Shown here piece by piece: positions 1 through 6,886 of a DNA stretch of 10,954 bases. Source of the stretch: SSSZ01 sp035345935 (GTDB lineage Bacteria > Pseudomonadota > Gammaproteobacteria > Burkholderiales > Rhodocyclaceae); assembly GCA_035345935.1 (NCBI GenBank), contig DAORDK010000107.1, positions 1 to 10,954 on the forward strand, in the 5' to 3' direction. Positions within the stretch are counted from its first letter, which is position 1, and every line of letters starts with the position of its first letter. The notes beneath the pieces are model-generated. The model did not search any database and was not told where the DNA came from. It saw only the letters and a program-made list of their open reading frames with translations. A program made the translations under genes and the position numbers.

Positions 1-1
1 G

Positions 2-250
2 GCGGCCTGCGAGTTCCTGGGCCTGGACCCGCTCTACGTGGCCAACGAGGGCAAGTTGATTGCCCTTTGCGCCGGGGGCGACGCGGAAAAGCTGCTGGCC
101 GCCCTAAAGGCGCATCCCCTGGGCGTCGACGCCGCCATCATCGGCGAGGTGCGGGAGGATGCCCATCATTTCGTCCAGATGACCACCGCTTTCGGCGGCC
201 GGCGCATCGTGGACTGGCTCTCCGGCGAACAACTGCCGCGGATCTGCTGA
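2..250 (+). CDS. hypE: HypE, hydrogenase maturation protein, C-terminal end (5' truncated)
   Basis: Only the last 82 codons are in the window; the reading frame is open from base 2 and ends at TGA 248-250. The translation begins AACEFLGLDPLYVANEGK and ends in PRIC, both hallmarks of HypE. HypE belongs to the PurM/AIR-synthetase fold. It dehydrates a carbamoyl group, received from HypF on its C-terminal cysteine, to a thiocyanate, and passes cyanide to the HypCD complex that builds the Fe(CN)2CO centre of [NiFe]-hydrogenases. The terminal cysteine of PRIC, which carries the group, is present. The stretch with AAIIGEV and GGRRIVDWLSGEQLPRIC matches the family C-terminal domain. It is followed by the hoxX-hoxA-hoxBC block on the same strand, as in Ralstonia-type hydrogenase clusters, so the rest of the hyp operon probably lies just upstream. 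It acts in the cytoplasm. Identification is firm. Confidence 0.95.
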   Translation, partial: AACEFLGLDPLYVANEGKLIALCAGGDAEKLLAALKAHPLGVDAAIIGEVREDAHHFVQMTTAFGGRRIVDWLSGEQLPRIC

Positions 251-281
251 TGATGCCGCGGAGCGGTCCGGAACGGGCTCT

Positions 282-491
282 TCAGTGGCGCAGGGCGATG
301 ACGACTGCCCGCACGCCCTCGAGTTCGTCAAGCACCATGGCGCGGGCGTCGGCCATATCGTCGGCGTTACGGACCCTGACCAGATCACGGGTCCCATCGT
401 GGTAGCGTACAGCGGCAATATATTCGGAGGGGCGTCGCCCCACCCGTCGGCTGGCTTTGGTGCCGGCTCCGGAATTCGGTTTTGCGGTCAT
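282..491 (-). CDS. small basic protein of unknown function (69 aa)
   Basis: This short reverse-strand gene sits between hypE and hoxX, converging on hypE with 31 bp between the stop codons. ATG at 491 is preceded on its own strand by AGGGAG (500-505, 8 nt from the start), a good ribosome binding site. The first 22 residues are rich in Lys, Arg, Ser and Gly. The remainder, from about residue 23 (SEYIAAVRYHDGTRDLVRVR), looks like a small alternating beta-alpha domain ending in a helix with ADARAMVLDELEGVR. There is no signal peptide, membrane segment or cysteine. I do not recognise a family. The overlapping forward-strand frames show no protein-like pattern, and the Shine-Dalgarno plus a folded-looking sequence favour this strand. 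Its orientation against an otherwise co-directional operon is odd and suggests later insertion or its own regulation. Function is unknown. Confidence 0.6.
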   Translation of the reverse strand: MTAKPNSGAGTKASRRVGRRPSEYIAAVRYHDGTRDLVRVRNADDMADARAMVLDELEGVRAVVIALRH

Positions 492-499
492 GACGGTTG

Positions 500-505
500 C
501 TCCCT
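500..505 (-). promoter_or_regulatory. Shine-Dalgarno of the small reverse-strand gene
   Basis: CTCCCT on the plus strand reads AGGGAG on the minus strand, 8 nt before the ATG at 491. It decides the start of the 69-aa gene and is the best argument that this short frame is translated. Confidence 0.6.
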
Positions 506-667
506 GGCAGATTTGAATTGCTTCTTGGAACCCATCTTAACCAAAGCTAAGCAACTGAAAAATAAGGCGAAAGTAATAGATTTATGCGCTTTGGGAAGCC
601 CCCCTGCGGAATCCCTTGTGCAGTGCGGCATTGCTATTTTGGCCTAACCCAAAAAAACCCTCTCGGT

Positions 668-2368
668 ATGCGAATTCTGATCCTCACTCACGCTTTCAAC
701 AGTCTCTCCCAGCGGATTTACTGCGAATTGGCGTCCCGCGGCCACTCCGTCAGCGTCGAACTGGACGTGGCCGACTCGGTTTCAAGCGAAGCGGTGGAGC
801 TGTTTCGACCCCAAGTGCTGATCGCCCCCTACCTCAAACGCGCGATCCCCGAGGCCATCTGGCGGCGCCTACCCTGTCTGGTGGTGCATCCGGGGATCGT
901 CGGCGACCGCGGTCCGTCGGCTCTCGACTGGGCCATCAGCGAGGGGGAGACGACCTGGGGTGTCACCGTCCTTCAGGCGGAGGCCGAAATGGACGCCGGC
1001 CCGGTTTGGGCGAGCGCCGAATTTCCTTTACGCCGGGCGCGTAAATCGTCGATTTATCGTAACGAAGTGACCGAGGCGGCGGTGGTAGCGGTCATGCAGG
1101 CGATCATCCGATGGGAGTCCGGGGATTTCGTCCCCCAACGGCCGGGGAGCGAAGCCCGAGGCCGGGAACGGCCTCTTATGCGGCAGACGGATCGCCACAT
1201 CGACTGGTCTACGACCCGAACCACCGAAATCGTTGCCCGGATCAATGCAGCGGACGGATTTCCCGGCGTCGCCGACACCTTGTTCGGTGAACCCTGCCGC
1301 CTCTTCGACGCCTGGCCGGAGGCAGCGCTCAAGGGCACTCCCGGCAAGCTGCTCGCTCGGCGGGAAGGAGCGGTCTGCCGTGCCACCGCGGACGGCGCCC
1401 TATGGATCGGCCACGTCCGGAGGGATGCTGCCGAGGCGTTCAAGCTGCCGACAACCTTAGCCTTCCCCCAGGCAATGGATTTGCCGGAGTCTCCTCTTGA
1501 GGGCTGGTGGAAGCGGCCCGAAGCCACCTGGCAGGACATTGCCTACGAGGAATCCGGCGGGGTGGGGTTCCTCAGCTTCGAATTCACCAACGGCGCCATG
1601 GGCACCGACCAGTGCCGCCGGCTCGCCGCCGCGTTCCGTTGGGCCGCGACCCAGCCCACTCGGGTCATCGTCCTCTTCGGGGGGGAGGATTTCTGGTCCA
1701 ACGGCATCCACCTCAACCTGATCGAAGCGGCTGAGAGCCCCGCCGACGAGTCCTGGGCCAACATCAACGCCATCGACGACCTGGCGGAAACCATCCTCAC
1801 CTGCGCCACCCATTTGACCATCGCCGCCCTGCGCGGCAATGCCGGCGCCGGGGGCTGCTTCCTCGCCCGGGCCACCGACCGGGTCTGGGTGCGGGACGGG
1901 GTGATGCTCAACCCCCACTACAAGAATATGGGCAACCTCTATGGTTCGGAATACTGGACCTATCTCCTGCCGCCCCGCGTCGGCGAAGAGGGTGCCCGGG
2001 CGATTCTCAGGCACCGCCTGCCGATGACCGCCCGGGAGTCCGTGGCCCTGGGGTTCTACGACGTCTGCCTCCCAGGCCCGGCGGCGGCTTTCCGGGTGGA
2101 TGTGGCACGGCGGGCTACCGAACTGGCGGGTGCACCGGATTTCGCCGCTTCGCTGGCGGCCAAGGCGGAAAAACGGGCGAGGGATGAGGCAACCAAGCCG
2201 CTGGCGGCGTATCGCGCCGAAGAATTGAAGGAAATGCGTCGCAATTTTTACGGTTTCGACCCCTCTTATCACGTGGCGCGCTATCATTTCGTCGCGAAGT
2301 CGCCCCATTCCTGGACTCCGCGCCACCTCGCCCGCCATCGTGACCTGAACTGGGTTCCGCCGGAATGA
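668..2368 (+). CDS. hoxX: HoxX/HypX, CO-ligand synthesising hydrogenase maturation factor
   Basis: The 566-aa protein has the two-part HoxX/HypX architecture. An N-terminal formyltransferase-like domain (about 1-260) includes the motif HPGIVGDRGPSALDWAI at 74-90 and MDAGPVW at 108-114. A C-terminal enoyl-CoA hydratase/isomerase domain (about 290-500) carries NAGAGG at 391-396 and the conserved YKNMGNLYGSEYW at 418-430. HypX proteins take the formyl group of N10-formyl-THF, pass it to CoA and decarbonylate formyl-CoA to CO, supplying the CO ligand of the [NiFe] centre under aerobic conditions. The ATG at 668 is chosen because MRILILTHAFNSLSQR is the usual family N-terminus; an upstream in-frame ATG at 584 would add 28 residues without family character. 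The ribosome binding site is weak. The stop overlaps the hoxA start by ATGA, implying translational coupling. The protein is cytoplasmic. Its presence suggests hydrogenase maturation in air. Confidence 0.95.
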   Translation: MRILILTHAFNSLSQRIYCELASRGHSVSVELDVADSVSSEAVELFRPQVLIAPYLKRAIPEAIWRRLPCLVVHPGIVGDRGPSALDWAISEGETTWGVTVLQAEAEMDAGPVWASAEFPLRRARKSSIYRNEVTEAAVVAVMQAIIRWESGDFVPQRPGSEARGRERPLMRQTDRHIDWSTTRTTEIVARINAADGFPGVADTLFGEPCRLFDAWPEAALKGTPGKLLARREGAVCRATADGALWIGHVRRDAAEAFKLPTTLAFPQAMDLPESPLEGWWKRPEATWQDIAYEESGGVGFLSFEFTNGAMGTDQCRRLAAAFRWAATQPTRVIVLFGGEDFWSNGIHLNLIEAAESPADESWANINAIDDLAETILTCATHLTIAALRGNAGAGGCFLARATDRVWVRDGVMLNPHYKNMGNLYGSEYWTYLLPPRVGEEGARAILRHRLPMTARESVALGFYDVCLPGPAAAFRVDVARRATELAGAPDFAASLAAKAEKRARDEATKPLAAYRAEELKEMRRNFYGFDPSYHVARYHFVAKSPHSWTPRHLARHRDLNWVPPE

Positions 2369-3834
2369 ACCGTAACGCCCTCCCGATTTCCCCCAAACTT
2401 CCCGTCGTCCTGGTGATCGACGACGAGGTCCGCTCCCAGGAAGCGCTGCGCCGCACCCTGGAAGAGGATTTCGAGGTCTACTGCGCCTCCTCGGCCGAGG
2501 AGGGCAGGGAAATCATGCAGCGGGAGTGGGTTCAGATCGTGCTCTGCGACCAGCGCATGCCCGGCGTGACGGGGGTCGAGTTCCTCCGGGAAGTCCGCAA
2601 CCGGTGGCCCGACGCGGTGCGCATCGTCCTCTCCGGATATACCGAGGCCGAAGACATCATCACCGGGGTCAACGATGCCGGGATCTGGCAGTACCTCCTC
2701 AAGCCCTGGCAGCCTGAGCAGATGCTTCTCACCCTCAAACGGGCCGCCGAACTTTGGCGCCTGCAGCAGGACAATCAGCGCCTGACCCTCGAACTGCGCA
2801 CCGCGCTTCCCGAACTGCGTACCCGGGTTGCCGGCAAAGTCGACCAGGCGCGGGAAAGCTTCGGCATCGCCGGCCTGACCCGAGCCAAGGATAGCCCCCT
2901 CAACGCCGTCTGCAATCTCGCGGCCCGGGTCGCGCCCTACGACCTCTCGGTGATGATCACCGGCGAATCCGGCACCGGCAAGGAAATGATCGCCCGGGCG
3001 ATCCACTACGAAAGTCGCCGTTCGTCCAAGCCTTTCATCGCCACCAACTGCGGCGCCGTTCCCGACACCCTGCTGGAAGCCGAACTCTTCGGCCACCGAA
3101 GGGGGGCTTTCACCGGAGCCGTCGAGGACCGCATCGGCCTTTTCCAGCAGGCCGACGGCGGTACCCTGTTCCTCGATGAAATCGGCGAGACCAGCGCAGC
3201 CTTCCAGGTCAAGCTGCTGCGGGTGCTTCAGGAAGGAGAGTTCCGCTCCCTGGGCAGCTCCCGCCCGGTGACTGTCGACGTCCGGGTCATCGCCGCCACC
3301 AATCGCGACCTGGAAGAGGAGGTGAGAGCAGGGCGCTTCCGGGAGGATCTTTACTACCGCCTTGCCACCTTCCCGGTCCACGTGCCTCCCTTGCGCGACC
3401 GGCCCATGGACGTTCCCCTCCTGGTCCAGCGCCTCCTCGATTCCGCATGCCGGACCCTGGGCCGCAAGCTGGAGGGGTTTACGGGTGAGGCCCTGGCCTG
3501 TCTGGCGGCCTACCGCTGGCCCGGCAACGTGCGCGAGCTACGCAACGAAATTCTGCGCATGGTGGCCCTTTCCGACGGTCCCCGGCTGGGCGCCGACCTG
3601 CTCTCTTCCCGCGTCCTGCGCGCCCCGGTGGGCGAAACCCAGGCGGCCGAACTGGCCTGGCTGGGCAGCCTCTCGGGCGGGCTCAAGGAACGCATGGAGC
3701 AACTCGAGGCGCAAGTGCTCAAGGAATCCCTGATCCGCCACCGCTGGAACAAGTCCCGGGCCTCCCGGGAACTGGGACTCTCCCGCGTCGGACTGCGCAG
3801 CAAGCTCGTCCGCTATGGGCTGGAACCCCAATGA
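2365..3834 (+). CDS. hoxA: HoxA, NtrC-family sigma-54-dependent regulator of hydrogenase genes
   Basis: The 489-aa protein has three domains. The receiver (about 13-128) has the acidic pair D19-D20, phospho-acceptor D62 in CDQRMPG and K113. The AAA+ domain (about 170-400) has Walker A GESGTGKE (200-207), the sigma-54 contact loop GAFTGA (247-252), Walker B GGTLFLDE (265-272) and FREDLYYRL (325-333). The C-terminal Fis-type helix-turn-helix (about 450-486) includes NKSRASRELGLSRVGLRSK. All key residues are intact, so it should be able to open sigma-54 promoters. Position between hoxX and the regulatory hydrogenase genes identifies it as HoxA (HupR-like). HoxA activates hydrogenase structural operons when H2 is present; in R. 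eutropha the unphosphorylated form is the active one and the kinase HoxJ switches it off. The ATG overlaps the hoxX stop by 4 bp. Specific target operators are not in this window. Confidence 0.94.
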   Translation: MNRNALPISPKLPVVLVIDDEVRSQEALRRTLEEDFEVYCASSAEEGREIMQREWVQIVLCDQRMPGVTGVEFLREVRNRWPDAVRIVLSGYTEAEDIITGVNDAGIWQYLLKPWQPEQMLLTLKRAAELWRLQQDNQRLTLELRTALPELRTRVAGKVDQARESFGIAGLTRAKDSPLNAVCNLAARVAPYDLSVMITGESGTGKEMIARAIHYESRRSSKPFIATNCGAVPDTLLEAELFGHRRGAFTGAVEDRIGLFQQADGGTLFLDEIGETSAAFQVKLLRVLQEGEFRSLGSSRPVTVDVRVIAATNRDLEEEVRAGRFREDLYYRLATFPVHVPPLRDRPMDVPLLVQRLLDSACRTLGRKLEGFTGEALACLAAYRWPGNVRELRNEILRMVALSDGPRLGADLLSSRVLRAPVGETQAAELAWLGSLSGGLKERMEQLEAQVLKESLIRHRWNKSRASRELGLSRVGLRSKLVRYGLEPQ

Positions 3835-3877
3835 GACGCCCGCAACGCCTGCTGACCGTCAGCCGGTGGACGCGCCG

Positions 3878-4879
3878 ATGATCTCGATCGTCTGGCTTCA
3901 GAGCGGCGGCTGCGGCGGCTGCACCCAGTCCCTCCTGTGTGCCGAGCCGCGGCCCCTGTTTGCGGAGTTGCGCGACGCCGGGATCGAATTCGTCTGGCAT
4001 CCCGCCTTGTCGGTCGAAAGCGGGTCCGAGGCCCTGGCTGTCCTGGAGGCCTGCGCGTCCGGCGAACGCCATTTCGACATTCTCTGCGTCGAGGGGGCCA
4101 TGCTGCGGGGACCGGGGGGCAGCGGAAAGTTCCACCTCATGTCGGGCGACGGCCGTCCATTGACCGCCTGGGTGGACCGCCTGGCCCGCCGTGCCCGCTG
4201 GGTTTTTGCCATCGGTTCCTGTTCGGCTTTTGGCGGGTTCTCTGCTGCGACTCCAGGCAACCCACTGGAGGCCAGCGGCCTGCAATACGAAGGCGACGAG
4301 GCGGGCGGCCTGCTGGGAGATCAGTTCCGATCCGCCGCGGGTCTGCCGGTGGTCAATATCGCGGGCTGTCCCGTCCATCCCGGCTGGGTGGTCGACACGC
4401 TGGAAAAGGTCGCCCTCGAAGGTCTTGCCCTGGAGGACCTCGACGAATTTCGCCGGCCCCTTCTGTATGCCGAGGAATTGGTCCACCACGGCTGCCCGCG
4501 AAACGAGTATTACGAATTCAAGGCCAGTGCGCTCAAGACCTCGGACTTGGGCTGCCTGATGGAAAACCTTGGCTGCAAAGGTACCCAGGCCCATGCGGAC
4601 TGCAACCTCCGGCCGTGGAACGGGTCCGGTTCCTGCCTGCGCGGCGGCTACGCCTGTATTTCCTGTACCGAACCGGGTTTTGAAGCCCCCGGGCATCCTT
4701 TCCAGGAAACCCCCAAACTCGCAGGAATCCCCATCGGCCTGCCCACCGACATGCCCAAGGCCTGGTTCGTCGCCCTGGCGGCGCTGTCCAAGTCCGCTAC
4801 GCCCAAACGGGTGCGGGACAACGCAGTCGAGGATCATCCCGTGATTCGTCCCGCCGTCCGCAAGACGGGGCTGAAATGA
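3878..4879 (+). CDS. hoxB: HoxB/HupU, small subunit of the H2-sensing regulatory [NiFe]-hydrogenase
   Basis: From ATG 3878 the protein is 333 aa and starts MISIVWLQSGGCGGCTQSLL, as in HupU/HoxB. This start has GGTGG 8 nt upstream; an alternative ATG at 3815 would add 21 residues and overlap hoxA by 20 bp. Cluster ligands are visible. The proximal set is C12, C15, C115 (GSCSAFGG) and C164 (GCPVHPGW). The distal set is H203, C206, C226 and C233. The medial set is C242, C253, C260 and C263. There is no twin-arginine signal and no C-terminal membrane helix, unlike energy-conserving membrane-bound hydrogenases, so it stays in the cytoplasm. The extra C253 fits a medial [4Fe-4S] rather than [3Fe-4S] cluster, as known for regulatory hydrogenases. 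With HoxC it forms the H2 sensor upstream of HoxJ and HoxA. The adjacent hoxA and hoxC support the call. Confidence 0.93.
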   Translation: MISIVWLQSGGCGGCTQSLLCAEPRPLFAELRDAGIEFVWHPALSVESGSEALAVLEACASGERHFDILCVEGAMLRGPGGSGKFHLMSGDGRPLTAWVDRLARRARWVFAIGSCSAFGGFSAATPGNPLEASGLQYEGDEAGGLLGDQFRSAAGLPVVNIAGCPVHPGWVVDTLEKVALEGLALEDLDEFRRPLLYAEELVHHGCPRNEYYEFKASALKTSDLGCLMENLGCKGTQAHADCNLRPWNGSGSCLRGGYACISCTEPGFEAPGHPFQETPKLAGIPIGLPTDMPKAWFVALAALSKSATPKRVRDNAVEDHPVIRPAVRKTGLK

Positions 4880-4895
4880 CTGCAATGGCAGTTTC

Positions 4896-6317
4896 GTGCG
4901 CATAACCCTGGGGCCCTTCAATCGGGTCGAGGGCGACCTGGAAGTCCATCTCGACCTCGACAGTGCCGGCGAAGTGCAGGACGCCCGGGTCAATTCACCA
5001 CTCTTTCGCGGCTTCGAGAACATTCTGATCGGGCGAGCTCCCGCCGATGCCCTGGCCATCGTTCCACGCATCTGCGGCATCTGCTCGGTCGCCCAGTCCG
5101 CCGCCGCCGCTTCCGCCCTGGCCGATGCCATGGGCCTGACACCGGCCCCCAACGGCGTCCTGGCCCGCAACCTGATCCAGGCCACCGAAAACCTGGCTGA
5201 CCACCTGACCCATTTCTATCTTTTCTTCATGCCCGATTTCGCCCGGGCCGCCTACGCCGAGCGCAGCTGGTACCCGGCGATGGCCGACCGCTTCGCCGCG
5301 GTCAAGGGCAGCGCAGCGGAGGAAGTGCTCCCGGCCCGGGCCAATTTCCTCAAAATGATGGGCTTTCTCGCCGGCAAATGGCCCCACAGCCTCGCGCTGC
5401 AGCCGGGCGGCAGCACGCGGGCCATGTCCGCCGCCGAACGCATCCGCATCCTGGCCCTGCTGCGGGATTTCCGGGCTTTCCTCGAGGGGCGGCTGCTCGG
5501 CGACCGCCTGGAGGCGGTGTCCGCCCTCCCTTCGGAAGACGCCCTTGCCGCCTGGGCTGCCGGCCGACCCGGAGATTTCCCGGCTTTTCTCGCCGCAGCG
5601 GCCGATCTGGGATTGGAAACCCTGGGCCAAGGCAGCGGCTGTTTCATGTCCTACGGCGCCTACGGTCTGTTTCCCGCCGGCACCTGGTGCGCTGGCACCG
5701 AGGCATCACCCCTCGACCCCGGTAGGATCTCCGAAGATACCTGCCATGCCTGGCTGGCAGACGGCGACGCGCTCCACCCCACCCGGGGCGAGACCCTGGT
5801 CGATGCTGAAAAGCCCGATGCCTACACCTGGTGCAAGGCGCCCCGATACGGCGGCACAGCCCTAGAGGTGGGTGCCCTGGCGCGCCAGCTGGTCGGCGCG
5901 CAGCCCCTGTTGCGCGACCTTGTGCTCCGCCATGGTGGTAGCGTGACCGCCCGCGTCACCGCCCGTATGATCGAGCTGGCCACCATCTTGCCGGCCATGG
6001 AATCCTGGGTCCGGGAGCTAGCGCCGGGAGAGCCCTTCTGCACCCACGGCCCGCAAACCGACGAAGCCGAAGGCGCCGGCCTGGTCGAAGCCGCCCGCGG
6101 TAGTCTGGGACACTGGATCGCCATCCGCCGCGGTCGCATTGCCCGCTACCAGATCGTCGCCCCAACGACTTGGAATTTCTCCCCGCGGGACCGCGAGGGC
6201 CGCCCGGGCCCTCTGGAACAAGCCCTCGTCGGCTTGCCGGCCGGCGAAGGCGCACCTCCCCTGGTCCAGCATGTCGTGCGCTCCTTCGATCCGTGCATGG
6301 TGTGTACGGTTCATTAG
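4896..6317 (+). CDS. hoxC: HoxC/HupV, large [NiFe] subunit of the regulatory hydrogenase
   Basis: The 473-aa protein begins at GTG 4896, the only plausible start after an in-frame stop at 4872, 16 bp after hoxB. The N-terminal FNRVEGDLEV motif, the L1 motif RICGIC (C60, C63) and the L2 motif DPCMVCTVH (C467, C470) provide the four nickel-iron ligands. Three traits mark it as a sensor type. The protein ends exactly at CTVH, so it lacks the C-terminal extension that an endopeptidase removes from energy-converting hydrogenases. The usual histidine after L1 is replaced (CGICSVAQS). The gas-channel positions carry Ile62 and Phe111 (in THFYLFF), the bulky residues linked to oxygen insensitivity in RH. 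With HoxB it binds H2 in the cytoplasm and reports to the HoxJ-HoxA pair. It is the last recognisable gene of the hydrogenase block; hoxJ, which normally follows, is absent here. Confidence 0.94.
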   Translation: MRITLGPFNRVEGDLEVHLDLDSAGEVQDARVNSPLFRGFENILIGRAPADALAIVPRICGICSVAQSAAAASALADAMGLTPAPNGVLARNLIQATENLADHLTHFYLFFMPDFARAAYAERSWYPAMADRFAAVKGSAAEEVLPARANFLKMMGFLAGKWPHSLALQPGGSTRAMSAAERIRILALLRDFRAFLEGRLLGDRLEAVSALPSEDALAAWAAGRPGDFPAFLAAAADLGLETLGQGSGCFMSYGAYGLFPAGTWCAGTEASPLDPGRISEDTCHAWLADGDALHPTRGETLVDAEKPDAYTWCKAPRYGGTALEVGALARQLVGAQPLLRDLVLRHGGSVTARVTARMIELATILPAMESWVRELAPGEPFCTHGPQTDEAEGAGLVEAARGSLGHWIAIRRGRIARYQIVAPTTWNFSPRDREGRPGPLEQALVGLPAGEGAPPLVQHVVRSFDPCMVCTVH

Positions 6318-6360
6318 CCGGAAACGCCCTATTGGCAAGAGTTTCCGGACTGTTCGCCAA
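6318..6360 (+). repeat. stem-loop directly after hoxC, possible terminator or pseudoknot
   Basis: CCGGAAAC (6318-6325) and GTTTCCGG (6341-6348) are perfect 8-bp inverted repeats starting right after the hoxC stop. The 15-nt loop contains TTGGC (6332-6336), which can pair with GCCAA (6356-6360) beyond the stem. That is the geometry of an H-type pseudoknot. There is no clear T-run, so a simple intrinsic terminator is uncertain. It could instead protect the 3' end of the hoxBC message or mark the insertion junction. Confidence 0.45.
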
Positions 6361-6384
6361 AAGTTAACCGAATCCTGGCGGAAA

Positions 6385-6735
6385 TCAGGCCATTTTGACC
6401 TCGATCCACTCAGCCCCGCGCACTTCCCGATAGACGGATGTCATGTCCAGTGACTTGTGTCCCAGGAGCGCCTGGGCATCTGGTCCCTGCGCGTCGTAGA
6501 GCCTGACCGCCAGGGAGTGGATTTCGTGAAGGGTACGCGGGGTCTTGCGTTCCGGCCACGTGATGCCGGCTTTATCCCGCGCCCTGGCACAGGTGGCGGT
6601 GCTGGACCGCAGGCCCGTCCGACATGAGATTCGTCGTGCAAGAGGTGCTTGCTGATGACGGTACCACGGTAGCGTGGCGGCAGCCTCGCCCACTGATCAG
6701 CCCACGGCCGGCAGGCGAAGACCCAGGGGATTATT
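6385..6735 (-). pseudogene. tyrosine recombinase (phage-type integrase) C-terminal remnant
   Basis: The last ~55 codons are clear: TPRTLHEIHSLAVRLYDAQG followed by ALLGHKSLDMTSVYREVRG is the C-terminal catalytic region of a phage-type integrase, with the ALLGHK box and the nucleophile tyrosine in MTSVYR. Reading upstream on the minus strand, integrase-like segments jump frames. VISKHLLHDESHVGRACG is read in a different frame from ARARDKAGITWPE, and LGLRLPAVG runs into a stop about 20 codons earlier. The box-II arginine, normally HEIR, is histidine (HEIH), removing a catalytic residue. No N-terminal core-binding domain is visible. It is therefore a decayed fragment. It lies where hoxJ would be expected and points away from the neighbouring fic gene's upstream side, suggesting an old mobile-element insertion. 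The upstream boundary at 6735 is approximate. Confidence 0.75.
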
Positions 6736-6886
6736 CAAGGGGAGAACGATCGCCCGCCAAATCTCCGGCCGTCAAAGTTCTGGCCCGCATTCCTGGCAAA
6801 TTGCTCCCCGCAGTATCCACCGCACCGCCGGCCTGCTTTCCAGGCTGACCTCCTGCCGCCATGGCCTTGGATGATGCCGCACCGGA
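6736..6886. other. intergenic stretch with no recognised gene
   Basis: Between the last integrase-like codons and the fic stop codon I see no convincing coding pattern, RNA gene or strong hairpin. It may hold further unrecognisable integrase sequence. Together with 6318-6735 it makes up a 569-bp stretch without an intact gene. Confidence 0.4.

Noticed and set aside
592..634. Possible sigma-54 (-24/-12) promoter upstream of hoxX, with GG-N10-GC at 594-607
   Set aside because: Only the bare dinucleotides match; the surrounding consensus bases are largely wrong, and the TTGCT at 631-635 lacks a correctly spaced GG.
1457..2338. Long reverse-strand open frame opposite hoxX (and similar frames opposite hoxA, hoxB and hoxC)
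   Set aside because: These are shadows caused by GC-rich codon bias; the forward proteins are clear family members and the reverse translations have no domain pattern.
3815..3877. Upstream ATG of hoxB giving a 354-aa protein
   Set aside because: It has no ribosome binding site and overlaps hoxA by 20 bp. The start at 3878 has GGTGG at 8 nt and begins at the conserved region, though the longer form cannot be excluded.
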